Origin: Sporocytophaga sp.
Lineage (GTDB): Bacteria > Bacteroidota > Bacteroidia > Cytophagales > Cytophagaceae
Direction of reading: 5' to 3'
DNA length: 64,000 bases
NCBI GenBank assembly: GCA_024707265.1
Contig: JANQAB010000009.1
Span: forward strand, 496,001 to 560,000
This document shows positions 45,407-54,521 of this stretch, piece by piece (the first letter of the stretch is position 1; each line of letters opens with the position of its first letter). Under the pieces are notes generated by a model, which worked only from the letters and a program-made list of their open reading frames with translations, did no database searches and was not told the origin of the DNA. Position numbers and translations under genes: made by a program.

Positions 45407-45778
45407 ATGAGACTATCAACAATTTTACTTATTGCAACTACCCTTTTAGGGTGTAAATCAACAAAAGATAATATTTTGGAAAATTACCCAAGCGCGCAAT
45501 CTCCGGATAAAAAAGCTGTAGTTTACCAAACATCATTTGAGGAGAATGGAATCTATAAGGTGTCTCTGGGCACTTGGATTGAATCAGCCTTTGCGACAGG
45601 TGGATCAGGGATTTTTGATATACAAATGGATACCATTGAGAACCTTAAATTTGAATGGACATCTGACTCCTCAATAAAGGTTGTTTATCCAAGTTACGGA
45701 AAGGTTTTACGACAGGAGAGGCAATGCTATTTCGCAGGTAAAGATATCTACATTAACTACGAAATTGATTCAAAATAA
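45407..45778 (+). CDS. Small lipoprotein of unknown function
   Basis: A 123-residue lipoprotein: MRLSTILLIATTLLGCKSTK, lipobox LLGC (Cys16). The mature part has a SAQSPDKKAVVYQ segment like proteins with one beta-sandwich domain and ends with several beta strands. A GTG at 45395 would add four residues before the same signal; the ATG at 45407 is preferred. Nineteen bases follow the DUF4272 stop. Family not recognised with confidence. Confidence 0.62.
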   Translation: MRLSTILLIATTLLGCKSTKDNILENYPSAQSPDKKAVVYQTSFEENGIYKVSLGTWIESAFATGGSGIFDIQMDTIENLKFEWTSDSSIKVVYPSYGKVLRQERQCYFAGKDIYINYEIDSK

Positions 45779-45974
45779 AATAGAGCTCGTGGCCTTTGAA
45801 CATCTGATGATAGAATCTTCAGGGAAAATGAAATGATGATTTAAAGTGCCTGCTTCTAAAACCCTGACATTTTTATTATTTTTAAAGCATACTGCCTCAT
45901 GTAGAAGGATAGCTGAGAGATACGAATCCAATTAATTACATTTTAAGTATTTATCATTTTTAGGAATAAGCATA

Positions 45975-46526
45975 ATGAACTACTCAATACAACACCTAAT
46001 AGATAGAATCAACAAGGGCGAAAGGCTGAAGTACATTTATTTCTGGGGGAATCAGCCTGGTAAGGACGGAACAATAACCAACTCATGTTTCAGTCAATGG
46101 TGGGTTGCGGATTTTAAAGTTGATGGCATCATCTATAAGACTGCAGAACATTGGATGATGGCAAAGAAGGCTGAATTATTTGGTGACAAGGAACTGCATG
46201 AGAAGATCATACATACCAAATCTCCAGGAGAAGCAAAAGATCTGGGTCGCAGGATATCAGGGTTTAATCAGGAAAAGTGGGAAGCTTTCCGCTTTGAAAT
46301 TGTAGTTGAAGGCAATTATCATAAGTTTACCCAACATCCTGAACTGAAAGACTTTTTGCTAAAGACACAAGACAGAATTTTAGTTGAAGCAAGTCCGGTC
46401 GACAATATCTGGGGTGTTGGACTAGCAAAGGATAACGCACGGATAGAGAATCCTGAAGAATGGAATGGCTTGAATCTGTTAGGATTTGCGCTTATGGAGG
46501 TGAGAGATAGGTTGAATAAGGAGTGA
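45975..46526 (+). CDS. NADAR family protein
   Basis: A 183-residue NADAR (YbiA-like) protein: YFWGNQPGKDGTITNSCFSQ, YKTAEHWMMAKKAELFGD, SPGEAKDLGRRISGF and SPVDNIWGVGL carry the conserved Trp, Glu-His-x-Met and Asp-x-x-Trp-Gly motifs. NADAR enzymes cleave N-glycosidic bonds and some reverse ADP-ribosylation of guanine by DarT-like toxins; no such toxin is seen nearby. It sits in the accessory region after the IS21 element. Confidence 0.9.
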   Translation: MNYSIQHLIDRINKGERLKYIYFWGNQPGKDGTITNSCFSQWWVADFKVDGIIYKTAEHWMMAKKAELFGDKELHEKIIHTKSPGEAKDLGRRISGFNQEKWEAFRFEIVVEGNYHKFTQHPELKDFLLKTQDRILVEASPVDNIWGVGLAKDNARIENPEEWNGLNLLGFALMEVRDRLNKE

Positions 46527-46614
46527 GGCGGTTGCCTTGCTATTGGAGCTTTTCAATGGTAAAAAAATTTTTAAAAATTTCATTATTGATACATTCTCAG
46601 AATTCAGAATAACT

Positions 46615-47151
46615 ATGAAGGTATTTGTCTCTTTTTTCATTTTGATTTCCTTATTTCATCATTCATATTCACAAGATTCTATTAAGATAAAGAGTAAAAT
46701 TATTCTTAATGTACAGAGGTGGCCTGAGTCCAGATATTCTATCTCAACGATGAAAGTGGATAGCGCTAACGGAATATTTGTAAGGGTATTGTCCTTAGAG
46801 ACAGATCCATTTTTAGGAGAAATTGATTATTCTTTGATAGAAGCTAATGATCTTGCTATCATTAAAGCAGATCCTAATTCGAAGGATGCATTCTTCGTAA
46901 CTCCCGTTTCGAAAAAACTTAAAGCCAAGGAGTTGAATAAAATACAATTAGAAGTTTGGATAAAGTTTAACTCTAAAGTTAATGACTTGTACATTCCTGT
47001 CCTTAAAACTGGAAAGGAAGAGGAAAACTTATACGACAAAGCAGGAGAAGTAATTCCGGAAAATGCCATGTGGAAAAAACTGCGGGATGTGTATACGTTT
47101 AGAATTGATAAAATAAAGATTAGTGAATATTGGATTTCTGTAATCCAATAA
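46615..47151 (+). CDS. Secreted hypothetical protein
   Basis: A 178-residue protein with a signal peptide (MKVFVSFFILISLFHHSYSQ) and a beta-rich mature part (IILNVQRWPESRYSISTMKV; LEVWIKFNSKVNDLYIPVL). The frame starts at 46537, but the ATG at 46615 begins the signal peptide directly. I do not recognise the family. It follows the NADAR gene by 88 bases. Confidence 0.6.
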   Translation: MKVFVSFFILISLFHHSYSQDSIKIKSKIILNVQRWPESRYSISTMKVDSANGIFVRVLSLETDPFLGEIDYSLIEANDLAIIKADPNSKDAFFVTPVSKKLKAKELNKIQLEVWIKFNSKVNDLYIPVLKTGKEEENLYDKAGEVIPENAMWKKLRDVYTFRIDKIKISEYWISVIQ

Positions 47152-47183
47152 GTAAAAAGCCATTTGGTTGATTCGATAATCTC

Positions 47184-47398
47184 TCATACATAAATAAATA
47201 TTCTGTTTACCGTAAAGTATTGTGGAACACTATCCTTAGTCTTCCAAGTTTCATTAAGCACATAAAAACTTGATAAAGTGCAATTTAGATCAAAGGCAAC
47301 CGCACCCATTTTCGCATATTTTCCGGTAATTTTCCCTTTAAATTGCTTAAATGATTGACTTTTATTAATTTTTATACATCTATACTTTTTGCCCTTTT
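47184..47398 (-). pseudogene. Possible C-terminal gene remnant
   Basis: On the - strand an open frame without a normal start encodes about 70 residues with protein-like composition, including FKGKITGKYAKMGAVAFDLN and LNETWKTKDSVPQYFTVNRI, ending in a TGA at 47184-47186. A TAA precedes it immediately. It looks like the decayed 3' end of a gene. It could also be chance in a 400-bp gap (47152-47551) that otherwise shows nothing. Confidence 0.4.
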
Positions 47399-47551
47399 AT
47401 CTATTAAGTACAATAAATACGCCGGTAATAACTTTGCATTGGTTAAACCAAAGCACACGTTCATGTATCTTAAGGCGCTCCTGATTAAGTTCAATTCTTT
47501 TATTTAAGCAACAACGGATACTTTTAGCCTTTCACTAGTACAATCAAATAA

Positions 47552-50500
47552 ATGAAGTTTAAAAACAATTTCAGGTTACTGTGCCTGGCTATGCTATTGC
47601 TGGTTAGCAATAGTTTTGCACAAACACAGCAAATTAAAGGACTCGTTGTTCTGGTAAGTTTTCTGGGCGACCCATTTCCGGAACCTGCAGACTCGGTGGC
47701 GTTGATGATGAACCAAACAGGATTTTCAGCATGGGGAAATCAAGGTTCTGTAAAAGATTACTTTTACACACAGACAAATGGGAAAATGGAATTTACGCAT
47801 GAAGTCATTAAAGTGTCCTTATCAAACCCCATCTCTCATTACAGAACAGGGGGAGGCAGAGATCTCTCAGACATCGTTGATGCGATCAATGCAGCGTATC
47901 CTGCTGGATTTACAAACCTTACCTTAAGACCAGACAACTCTGTATACAGTTTTACAATATTAACCAAAGTAGGTGGAGGAGCATGGGCTTTCTATCCTCA
48001 ACCTGGAAGCAATACCATTAAAAACAATGGAGTAAATGCATATGTCTACAGAGGAAATATTACCAACCTTGGTTGGAATGAAAAACCATCCTATAATACA
48101 ATTTGCCATGAAATGGGACATAATGTATTCGATTGGCCTGACCATTACCAAACAGCTTGGTCTAACCTTGGAAACTACTGTCTTATGGCTTCTGCAGGTA
48201 ACAATGTAGCTCCTCAAATGATTAATCCTGCATTAAGACTTCAAAAGGGCTGGTTTGATAGTGTAATAGAAATCGGTAACAAAGCGTATGATACTACGAT
48301 AACTACAGCATCAAACAGCTACAGTAAAGTTTTTAAATATACAAATCCTGCCAATTCAAAGGAGTATCTTTTGGTATATCCAGTGGTATATGGAACTTAC
48401 TTCCAGGAAAGACTTGGAAGCACTAACATTGCAGATCAAGGTTTGGCAATTTATTATGTGGATGAAGAGGGTGGAATGGAAATTCCGGGACAAGAATCTG
48501 CATGGCAGGTAAAACTTATTCAGGCAGATAACAAAAATGACTTGCACGATGAGAGTGTCGCAAATGCATTACCTCTTGGGGGCGGCTTATATTACTCGCC
48601 AGTTCGTGGTGACTATAACGACTTATATGACAATGTAAAAAACAGCTTCCCTGCTGGTACCCCTTTCAGATGGAAAGACGGAGGTGAGTTTGGTCTTTTA
48701 TTAGGTGACATTTCAGCTCCGGGGGCTACAATGTCCTTTACAGTTTATGCAAGAGGTAACACATACATTGCGAAGTCTGACAACAATGGTACTATATCTC
48801 CCAAAGGTGTTCTTAGCAGTATTAGCCAGACTTTTACCTTTACTCCAAATCCTGGTTATGAAATTAATACTGTAAAGGTGAATGGAAGTAATGTATCACC
48901 TACAGGTAATCAATATACCCTTACTGGTACTGGAAATAAGACGATTGAAGTAACATATAAAAGAAAATCTCCTGAAGCAGCTTTACCATCACCATGGTAT
49001 AAAGCAAACATCGGAACCGGCTCTGCAACGGGCTTTGCAGCGCATGATTCAGGTGAGTTTTATATTGAGTCCTTTGGAAGTTCAATAAATGGAACCTCTG
49101 ACAACCTTACTTTTGTATATCAAACCCTTTATGGTAATGGTTCTATTGTAGCACGTATAAAAGAATACAAAAATCCTTCTAGAGAAGAAAGTAGGTTTGG
49201 GATAATGCTTCGTTCTGCTTTGACCGACAATGCGGTACAATCTATGATTTCTAAAAAACCTTATAAAGGTGTGAGTGTAGAACAACGTACAGGAACGGGA
49301 CTATATCTAACGTCTGATAATGCATTTGGTAGTAATCACTTATACGAACTATATACATGGTTTAAAATTACAAGAACTGGAAATGTCATCACCAGCCATG
49401 TATCGAAAGATGGTATCACATGGGTAAAAAAGGGAGAACAAACTATTTCTCTTTCAAATGAAATTTACTTAGGGCTATATGCTACAGGAGAAGTTTCAGG
49501 AATTCCAGCGAGAGCAATTTTTGATAATGTTCAGATTACAGGATTTACTTCATGTCCAAATGGCGGAAATAAACTTACCGGTACAAGCATTGGTACTCCT
49601 GGCTCATACAATAACTGGGGAGATACTCGCGATAAAGCATTTGATAATGACATAAACTCATTTTTTGATTCAGATGCAGCAGACGATATTGCATGGACAG
49701 GTTTATCTTTAGGAGGTGATTACCAAATCAATGGAATTAAATACTATCCAAGAGCTTATGCTACTGACCGTATGGTAGGAGGTAAGTTCCAGGGAAGTAA
49801 TGTTGCGGACTTCAGCACAGGTGTTGTAGATCTTGCAACTCTTAGTGCAGAACCTATTCTTGACTGGAATTGTGTAAATGTTATAAGCACTGCTACATTT
49901 AAATATGTAAGATATATCAGCCCTGCACAAGGATGGGGTAATGTTGCAGAAATTGAGTTTTATGGTACAGCTGTAGTAACCAATGTAGCTCCAACTGTAA
50001 GTATTACTAGCCCTTCAGCAAGTGCTTCATTTACTACGCCTGCTTCCATTAACATCGCTGCTAATGCTTCCGATTCAGATGGGTCAATCTCTAAAGTTGA
50101 GTTTTTTGTAGGTAGCACACTGATCAGCACTGATTATTCTGCTCCATATTCTTATACCTGGAGTACTTCTACAACAGGGTCTTATACCATTATTGCCAAA
50201 GCAACTGACAATAATGGAGCCAGCACATCTGCTTCTGTTAATATTTCAGTTACAGCTTCCACTTCTACTGCAGATATCAATGGTCCTGCTTGCGGAAGTA
50301 ACTACTCTACTTTGTCATACGAAGTCGGAGCTTCAAGAAGAACAAACGCTACAAGCTACAACTGGTGGTATACAGGAAGTACTCAATCTATTAATGCTGT
50401 ATCAGGGACACCTTACCAGGCTACACTATCTACTGGAAATAATTTTCAGGCAGGGCAGCTTTGTGTAGGAATTAACTATAGCGGAGCTCCATATTATGCA

Positions 50501-50794
50501 AGCTACTGTGTCAATCTAAGTGTTTGTTCAAGTTCAAGAGAGGAAAGTGCAGAGTTCACTGAAAGCATAGCAGCGATCAGCTATCAGAACCCATTCACCA
50601 ATTCAACAACGATTACCTTCCCTAATGCAAACCAGTTCGCAAATATTGAGGTGTTGAATGGAAACGGACTTATCATTGGCCAGGCACAAGCTACTGGTGC
50701 TTATGAATTCGGCAGTGATTTAAAACCAGGCTTCTATATTGTAAAAATTAACTTTGAGAATGAAACCAAAATTGTGAAATTAATCAAAGAATAA
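47552..50794 (+). CDS. M6-like metalloprotease, multidomain, T9SS sorted
   Basis: A 1080-residue secreted protein. Order: signal peptide (1-24, ending FAQ), M6-type peptidase domain with zinc motif HEMGHNVFDWPDHY (His186, Glu187, His190), a bacterial repeat domain (about 400-470; FTFTPNPGYEINTVKVNGS), a concanavalin-like domain (about 475-660), an F5/8 type C-like domain (about 667-800; WTGLSLGGDYQINGIKYYPR), a bacterial Ig domain (about 808-905; PTVSITSPSASASF), a Trp/Cys-rich stretch, and a T9SS type A tail (NPFTNSTTITFPNANQFANI, ending IVKLIKE). Probably an extracellular or surface protease that binds polysaccharide. Confidence 0.87.
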   Translation: MKFKNNFRLLCLAMLLLVSNSFAQTQQIKGLVVLVSFLGDPFPEPADSVALMMNQTGFSAWGNQGSVKDYFYTQTNGKMEFTHEVIKVSLSNPISHYRTGGGRDLSDIVDAINAAYPAGFTNLTLRPDNSVYSFTILTKVGGGAWAFYPQPGSNTIKNNGVNAYVYRGNITNLGWNEKPSYNTICHEMGHNVFDWPDHYQTAWSNLGNYCLMASAGNNVAPQMINPALRLQKGWFDSVIEIGNKAYDTTITTASNSYSKVFKYTNPANSKEYLLVYPVVYGTYFQERLGSTNIADQGLAIYYVDEEGGMEIPGQESAWQVKLIQADNKNDLHDESVANALPLGGGLYYSPVRGDYNDLYDNVKNSFPAGTPFRWKDGGEFGLLLGDISAPGATMSFTVYARGNTYIAKSDNNGTISPKGVLSSISQTFTFTPNPGYEINTVKVNGSNVSPTGNQYTLTGTGNKTIEVTYKRKSPEAALPSPWYKANIGTGSATGFAAHDSGEFYIESFGSSINGTSDNLTFVYQTLYGNGSIVARIKEYKNPSREESRFGIMLRSALTDNAVQSMISKKPYKGVSVEQRTGTGLYLTSDNAFGSNHLYELYTWFKITRTGNVITSHVSKDGITWVKKGEQTISLSNEIYLGLYATGEVSGIPARAIFDNVQITGFTSCPNGGNKLTGTSIGTPGSYNNWGDTRDKAFDNDINSFFDSDAADDIAWTGLSLGGDYQINGIKYYPRAYATDRMVGGKFQGSNVADFSTGVVDLATLSAEPILDWNCVNVISTATFKYVRYISPAQGWGNVAEIEFYGTAVVTNVAPTVSITSPSASASFTTPASINIAANASDSDGSISKVEFFVGSTLISTDYSAPYSYTWSTSTTGSYTIIAKATDNNGASTSASVNISVTASTSTADINGPACGSNYSTLSYEVGASRRTNATSYNWWYTGSTQSINAVSGTPYQATLSTGNNFQAGQLCVGINYSGAPYYASYCVNLSVCSSSREESAEFTESIAAISYQNPFTNSTTITFPNANQFANIEVLNGNGLIIGQAQATGAYEFGSDLKPGFYIVKINFENETKIVKLIKE

Positions 50795-50828
50795 TTTCCA
50801 ATTAGGATCTCTCAGGTATTCAGTAATA

Positions 50829-50868
50829 ACAGGAGGCTATGGTGTGAACCGGCCTCCTGTTGTTTTTT
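50829..50868 (+). terminator. Rho-independent terminator after the M6 protease gene
   Basis: 9-bp perfect stem ACAGGAGGC / GCCTCCTGT with a 14-base loop, followed by TGTTTTTTT. Confidence 0.92.
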
Positions 50869-51067
50869 TAGTAAATAGAATTTTTGTCAAAAGCTTTTAA
50901 CATTTGAGCTATATAACTAGAAATCTTGGTTTTCTATAGTATTTAAGCTCTTCTCTTCTAAATTCTCTGTAACAGGTTGACCTGATTTTTTTATTTCGCC
51001 CAATCGTTTATATTAACGCATTATTATGTTCCTAATCCGGTGAGCAGACCGGCAAATAAACAAGCGT

Positions 51068-51409
51068 ATGACGATAGAATCCTTTAATAAAGAACTGGAA
51101 TTTGACGAAAGTCGAGTCAGGACGAAAGTTGTTATTGAAACTTCTTTTTCAAAAGAGATACGGATCCTTTTAAACAAAGGACAGATCATGAAAGAACACA
51201 AAACAGCTTTTCCAATAATAATCCACTTGTTAGAAGGGGAAATTATGTTAGGAGTAAAAGGAACAAGTCATAGAATGAAAAGCGGGGATGTGATAGCATT
51301 GGAAGGAGATGTACCTCACGACTTAACGGCAAAAGAGAATTCGGTTGTCCGTCTTACTCTTTCAAAGCTTGATAAAGTGGAGAGGCTTAAAGATGTTATA
51401 GGTCAATAA
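51068..51409 (+). CDS. Cupin domain protein, 113 residues
   Basis: A small single-domain cupin: IMKEHKTAFPIIIHLLEGEI, then MKSGDVIALEGDVPHDLTAK carry the two cupin motifs with a partial metal set (His in KEHK and VPHD; Glu in EGEI). Function could be sensing or dioxygenase-like; it cannot be told from sequence. Single gene with its own upstream spacer. Confidence 0.8.
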   Translation: MTIESFNKELEFDESRVRTKVVIETSFSKEIRILLNKGQIMKEHKTAFPIIIHLLEGEIMLGVKGTSHRMKSGDVIALEGDVPHDLTAKENSVVRLTLSKLDKVERLKDVIGQ

Positions 51410-51460
51410 TACTCCATGCTCAGTTAAAATAGAAGGCAGAGTTCTGCATCTTCATTATTT

Positions 51461-51481
51461 GAGGTCGCAATTTGCGACTTC
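51461..51481. repeat. Extragenic palindrome
   Basis: Arms GTCGCAA / TTGCGAC around a single T, extended by G-A outer pairs; 21 bases in all. It sits in the 175-bp spacer between two unrelated + strand genes, without a T run, so it resembles a dispersed palindromic repeat. Confidence 0.55.
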
Positions 51482-51584
51482 AATTTTTCCCAAATTCATC
51501 GTTTCGATGGCAGGAGGATATTTTTTTTATATGGTTAAAATGTTGAATTATAAATATTTTGGCGCTCCTAATTAGAAGTAATTA

Positions 51585-52025
51585 ATGTTAACAATTGAAA
51601 AAATAAAATCAGAGTTTTCATATGTAGGCGGTTATCATGGTACTGATACTTTTGAAGGCCATGGAGATTTTTGTGAAATATATTTTAGGTGCAAAGGCCA
51701 GCAATTACAGCAAGAGCAAATTGATATTTACAATCAATTTAAAAAGAGCTACAAAAGCTATCTTCAGGAAATTGAAAGTTATATTTCACGTACTTTAACA
51801 AATTCAGAAAAACGCAAATCAGGAATAATACAACAAGCGGATTTAATGTTTGATGTAATCGAAATTCCATTGGATAATAATAAGTATGACCTGGTTTTGG
51901 TTTGTGGGAAAAGTTATAAGAGTTCGTTTTTCTTTATAAGGTCTATTGACATTAGAGTCGAATTTAAAAATTGGAGTATAAAAACAATTCAACGTAAAAA
52001 AGATACGACAGAGCCTAATGAATAA
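51585..52025 (+). CDS. Hypothetical protein, 146 residues
   Basis: Soluble protein without signal peptide. It contains GGYHGTDTFEGHGDFCEIYF, a Gln-rich helix (CKGQQLQQEQIDIYNQFKKS) and beta-rich blocks around VIEIPLDNNKYDLVLVCGKS and FFFIRSIDIRVEFKN. I do not recognise the family, although the style resembles immunity-type small proteins. It faces a T9SS cargo gene, with a long hairpin between them. Confidence 0.6.
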   Translation: MLTIEKIKSEFSYVGGYHGTDTFEGHGDFCEIYFRCKGQQLQQEQIDIYNQFKKSYKSYLQEIESYISRTLTNSEKRKSGIIQQADLMFDVIEIPLDNNKYDLVLVCGKSYKSSFFFIRSIDIRVEFKNWSIKTIQRKKDTTEPNE

Positions 52026-52086
52026 AGCCCAACTTATCTCCAGAGGATAAGAAGAAGTGATACAATGATAGAATGTGTAAAACAGG

Positions 52087-52136
52087 ATATATGAAAATGT
52101 CTTTATCAATTGTGAGATACAGACATCTTCATATAT
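52087..52136. terminator. Long hairpin between convergent genes
   Basis: 16-base arms (ATATATGAAAATGTCT and AGACATCTTCATATAT) pair at 15 of 16 positions around an 18-base loop. It lies between the ends of the genes at 51585 (+) and 52144 (-). No T run follows, so it may be a processing or attenuating structure rather than a classic terminator. Confidence 0.6.
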
Positions 52137-52143
52137 GAAATTC

Positions 52144-53166
52144 TTACTCCTTTATAATTTTTTTCACAGTTTTCCCGTATTCAGAAGATACTTCAAGGAA
52201 ATATAAACCACTCTTTAAATTGGCAATATTAATTAAGTGGTCCTGCCGCGGTGTTGCAGCAACTGTCTGCTCCATAACTGCAGCTCCAGTCTGCTCCGTG
52301 ATTTTTAATAAATAGTTGCTTGAATTAAGACCTTTAAAATCAATAAAAAGTATATCACTTGCAGGATTAGGACATACAGATAGTTTAACATCCTGGATGT
52401 GGAGGTTTTTGTTGCCAGTTATAAAAGAAGGATAATAGCCAAAATAGAAACTGAACGTTTCCTCTCCTTTCGAGGAGGAGTCGGTTGTTATGGAGACACC
52501 AAACAGAGGAGTTACATATCCTGGAATTGTGTAGTAATAGTTAACCACCGTCAGCTTCTTTTTGTCATCTCCTCGTTCAGATATTTCAACTCGATTCTCT
52601 TTTATGCGGACTATATTACTGTGTGTGCCCCAGGCAGTTTTTAATGTTCCGTATCCATCGTATGTTGAAGTTAAATCTCCATATTCTTTATATAAAATGC
52701 CTTGGCCAATGTCTTTGGACAGATAAAACTGGTCTGTTATGGTAGAACCGTATGTGAAAGGTGCTTTGAAAAGAGTCAAAGGATCTGAATATGGCCAAAT
52801 ACTTCCATTGTTTTTTACCTTTCCAAGTATTGTATGTTCGGATGGGGATGTCAGGTTGAAAGCGTATTCGGAATTTTTTAGATCTTGCATAACTACAGTT
52901 GCCGATGGAAAGGAGGAGGATCCCTCTACCTGTGAAGGTTGGAGATAAGTACAGATAGTTTCGTCTTCGTCGCGGAAAGTTATATGGGAAAAATCCCAGA
53001 GCTGGTTAGGCCCGGCATTTCCGGGAGAAACATCTGCTACTAATTGTGAATAAGCTTTTAGTGTTTCACCTGCGGTATTAACAACTAAGGAATTAATTTC
53101 AGGTTGAGCAATTGCGATATAATTCCAGCAAACAATAGGGAAAAGTGATAATAATAACTTTTTCAT
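52144..53166 (-). CDS. T9SS-sorted secreted protein of unknown function
   Basis: A 340-residue protein with signal peptide (1-20, ending AIAQ), a unique beta-rich middle that is hard to assign (PGNAGPNQLWDFSHITF; FTYGSTITDQFYLSKDIG) and a clear C-terminal T9SS type A signal (VCPNPASDILFIDFKGLN ... SGLYFLEVSSEYGKTVKKII). Exported across the outer membrane by T9SS; role unknown. Similar PGNAGPNQLWDFS starts are common in uncharacterised Bacteroidota surface proteins. Confidence 0.82.
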   Translation of the reverse strand: MKKLLLSLFPIVCWNYIAIAQPEINSLVVNTAGETLKAYSQLVADVSPGNAGPNQLWDFSHITFRDEDETICTYLQPSQVEGSSSFPSATVVMQDLKNSEYAFNLTSPSEHTILGKVKNNGSIWPYSDPLTLFKAPFTYGSTITDQFYLSKDIGQGILYKEYGDLTSTYDGYGTLKTAWGTHSNIVRIKENRVEISERGDDKKKLTVVNYYYTIPGYVTPLFGVSITTDSSSKGEETFSFYFGYYPSFITGNKNLHIQDVKLSVCPNPASDILFIDFKGLNSSNYLLKITEQTGAAVMEQTVAATPRQDHLINIANLKSGLYFLEVSSEYGKTVKKIIKE

Positions 53167-53546
53167 AAAAATGATTTAAAAATTTGGAAAGGCAATTTAA
53201 GCAAAAGTTAGTTGTTGGTAAAGATTAAATGAAGGCAATATTTCTTTACATAGTTTGTGATCAGATGGTTAAGGGGCGAGTATAAAGCTTGTTTTGTATT
53301 TGAGGGGTAAGATTAGCATTTGGTGTTGGTATAGACGATACAAGGGAGGTTTTGAAGGTCCTATGACTTAAGGGATACTAATAGTCAACCTGATAAATTG
53401 CTATTCTCCAGAGAACTTGACTTAAAAAAATCATAAGTTTTGCAACAATATTATATATTTGTTAGTGAGGACTCTAATAATTGTGGTCAGATATACCTCT
53501 CTTATTGCAATTTTGACGGGTTTTTTAATGAGAAAGACACTTCACT
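53167..53546. other. Divergent intergenic region, 380 bp
   Basis: No gene. TATATTTG at 53454-53461 fits the Bacteroidota -7 box TAnnTTTG, 86 bases before the next ATG, but no TTG -33 element is at proper distance, so a promoter here is only possible. Confidence 0.35.
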
Positions 53547-54521
53547 ATGAATATTGTATTAGTTGGTGCTGGACAAATAGGTAGCAGGCATTTGCAAGGA
53601 CTTGCATTGCTGAAAGACGATGATATCCGGATACAAGTACTTGATCCTTCAGAAGAATCATTGCGCATTGCTAAGGACCGGTATTATGAAGTAGCAAAGG
53701 ACAGGAAGAACATCTCTGTTGAATTTCTGAATCATTTTGACAAGGTTGTTCATGATGTAGATGTTGCTATTGTTGCTACCAGTTCAAAGGTGAGAAGAAA
53801 GGCAATAGAAGAGTTGGTCGAGGGGAGAAGCATTACGTATCTGGTGTTGGAAAAATTCCTGTTTTCTGATATCAGGGATTATGAAATTGTTCAAAACCTG
53901 ATCAATGATAAACAAATAAAAACCTTTGTAAACTGTCCGAGAAGACTGTATCCGGATTATATTGAAATTAAAAATCTGTTGAAGGATCAAAAGGATTTGA
54001 TTTTTAATGTAGTTGGATCTAATTGGGGTTTGGGTTGTAATGGCATCCATCTGCTGGACCTGTTTTGCTTTTTCACCCAGACAAAAGATCTGGTTTTAAA
54101 GAATGACTGGATTGACAAAGAGGTGATATCAAGTAAAAGGGCTGGTTATGTTGAGTTTTCCGGAACAATTACGGGGACAAACAATGGAAGCAAGTTCCTT
54201 ATAACCTCATATCCATCAGGGAATAGTCCTCTGGTTGTTTCAATGTTTAATGAAAACATCAGAATCATTATAGAAGAGGGTTCCGGAACGTACTTTTATT
54301 CTTCAGTTTCCAACGGTTGGGCATGGGAACAAAAGAAATTTGCTATAAAGTTTCAGAGCCAATTGACCAATCTGGTTGTTGAAGACCTGATTGCGACAGG
54401 TACATGCGGACTTACTACTTATGAAGAGTCTTCTTATTTACATCAAGCTTTTCTGAATAATATTTTATCATTTATAGAAAGAACTCAGGGCAAAAAAACG
54501 ACAGAATGTCTCATCACATAA
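53547..54521 (+). CDS. Gfo/Idh/MocA-type oxidoreductase (divergent)
   Basis: A 324-residue NAD(P)-binding protein. The Rossmann loop IVLVGAGQIGSRHLQGLAL is at residues 3-21, then VDVAIVATSSKVRRKAIEEL. At the place of the family's Glu-Lys-Pro motif it has LEKFLF, and the substrate-site NGIHLLDLFCFF keeps the His-x-x-Asp pair. This suggests a dehydrogenase-like protein with altered active site. Its end overlaps the next oxidoreductase gene by 16 bases. Together with the HAD and GT2 genes it forms a sugar-type operon. Confidence 0.8.
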   Translation: MNIVLVGAGQIGSRHLQGLALLKDDDIRIQVLDPSEESLRIAKDRYYEVAKDRKNISVEFLNHFDKVVHDVDVAIVATSSKVRRKAIEELVEGRSITYLVLEKFLFSDIRDYEIVQNLINDKQIKTFVNCPRRLYPDYIEIKNLLKDQKDLIFNVVGSNWGLGCNGIHLLDLFCFFTQTKDLVLKNDWIDKEVISSKRAGYVEFSGTITGTNNGSKFLITSYPSGNSPLVVSMFNENIRIIIEEGSGTYFYSSVSNGWAWEQKKFAIKFQSQLTNLVVEDLIATGTCGLTTYEESSYLHQAFLNNILSFIERTQGKKTTECLIT

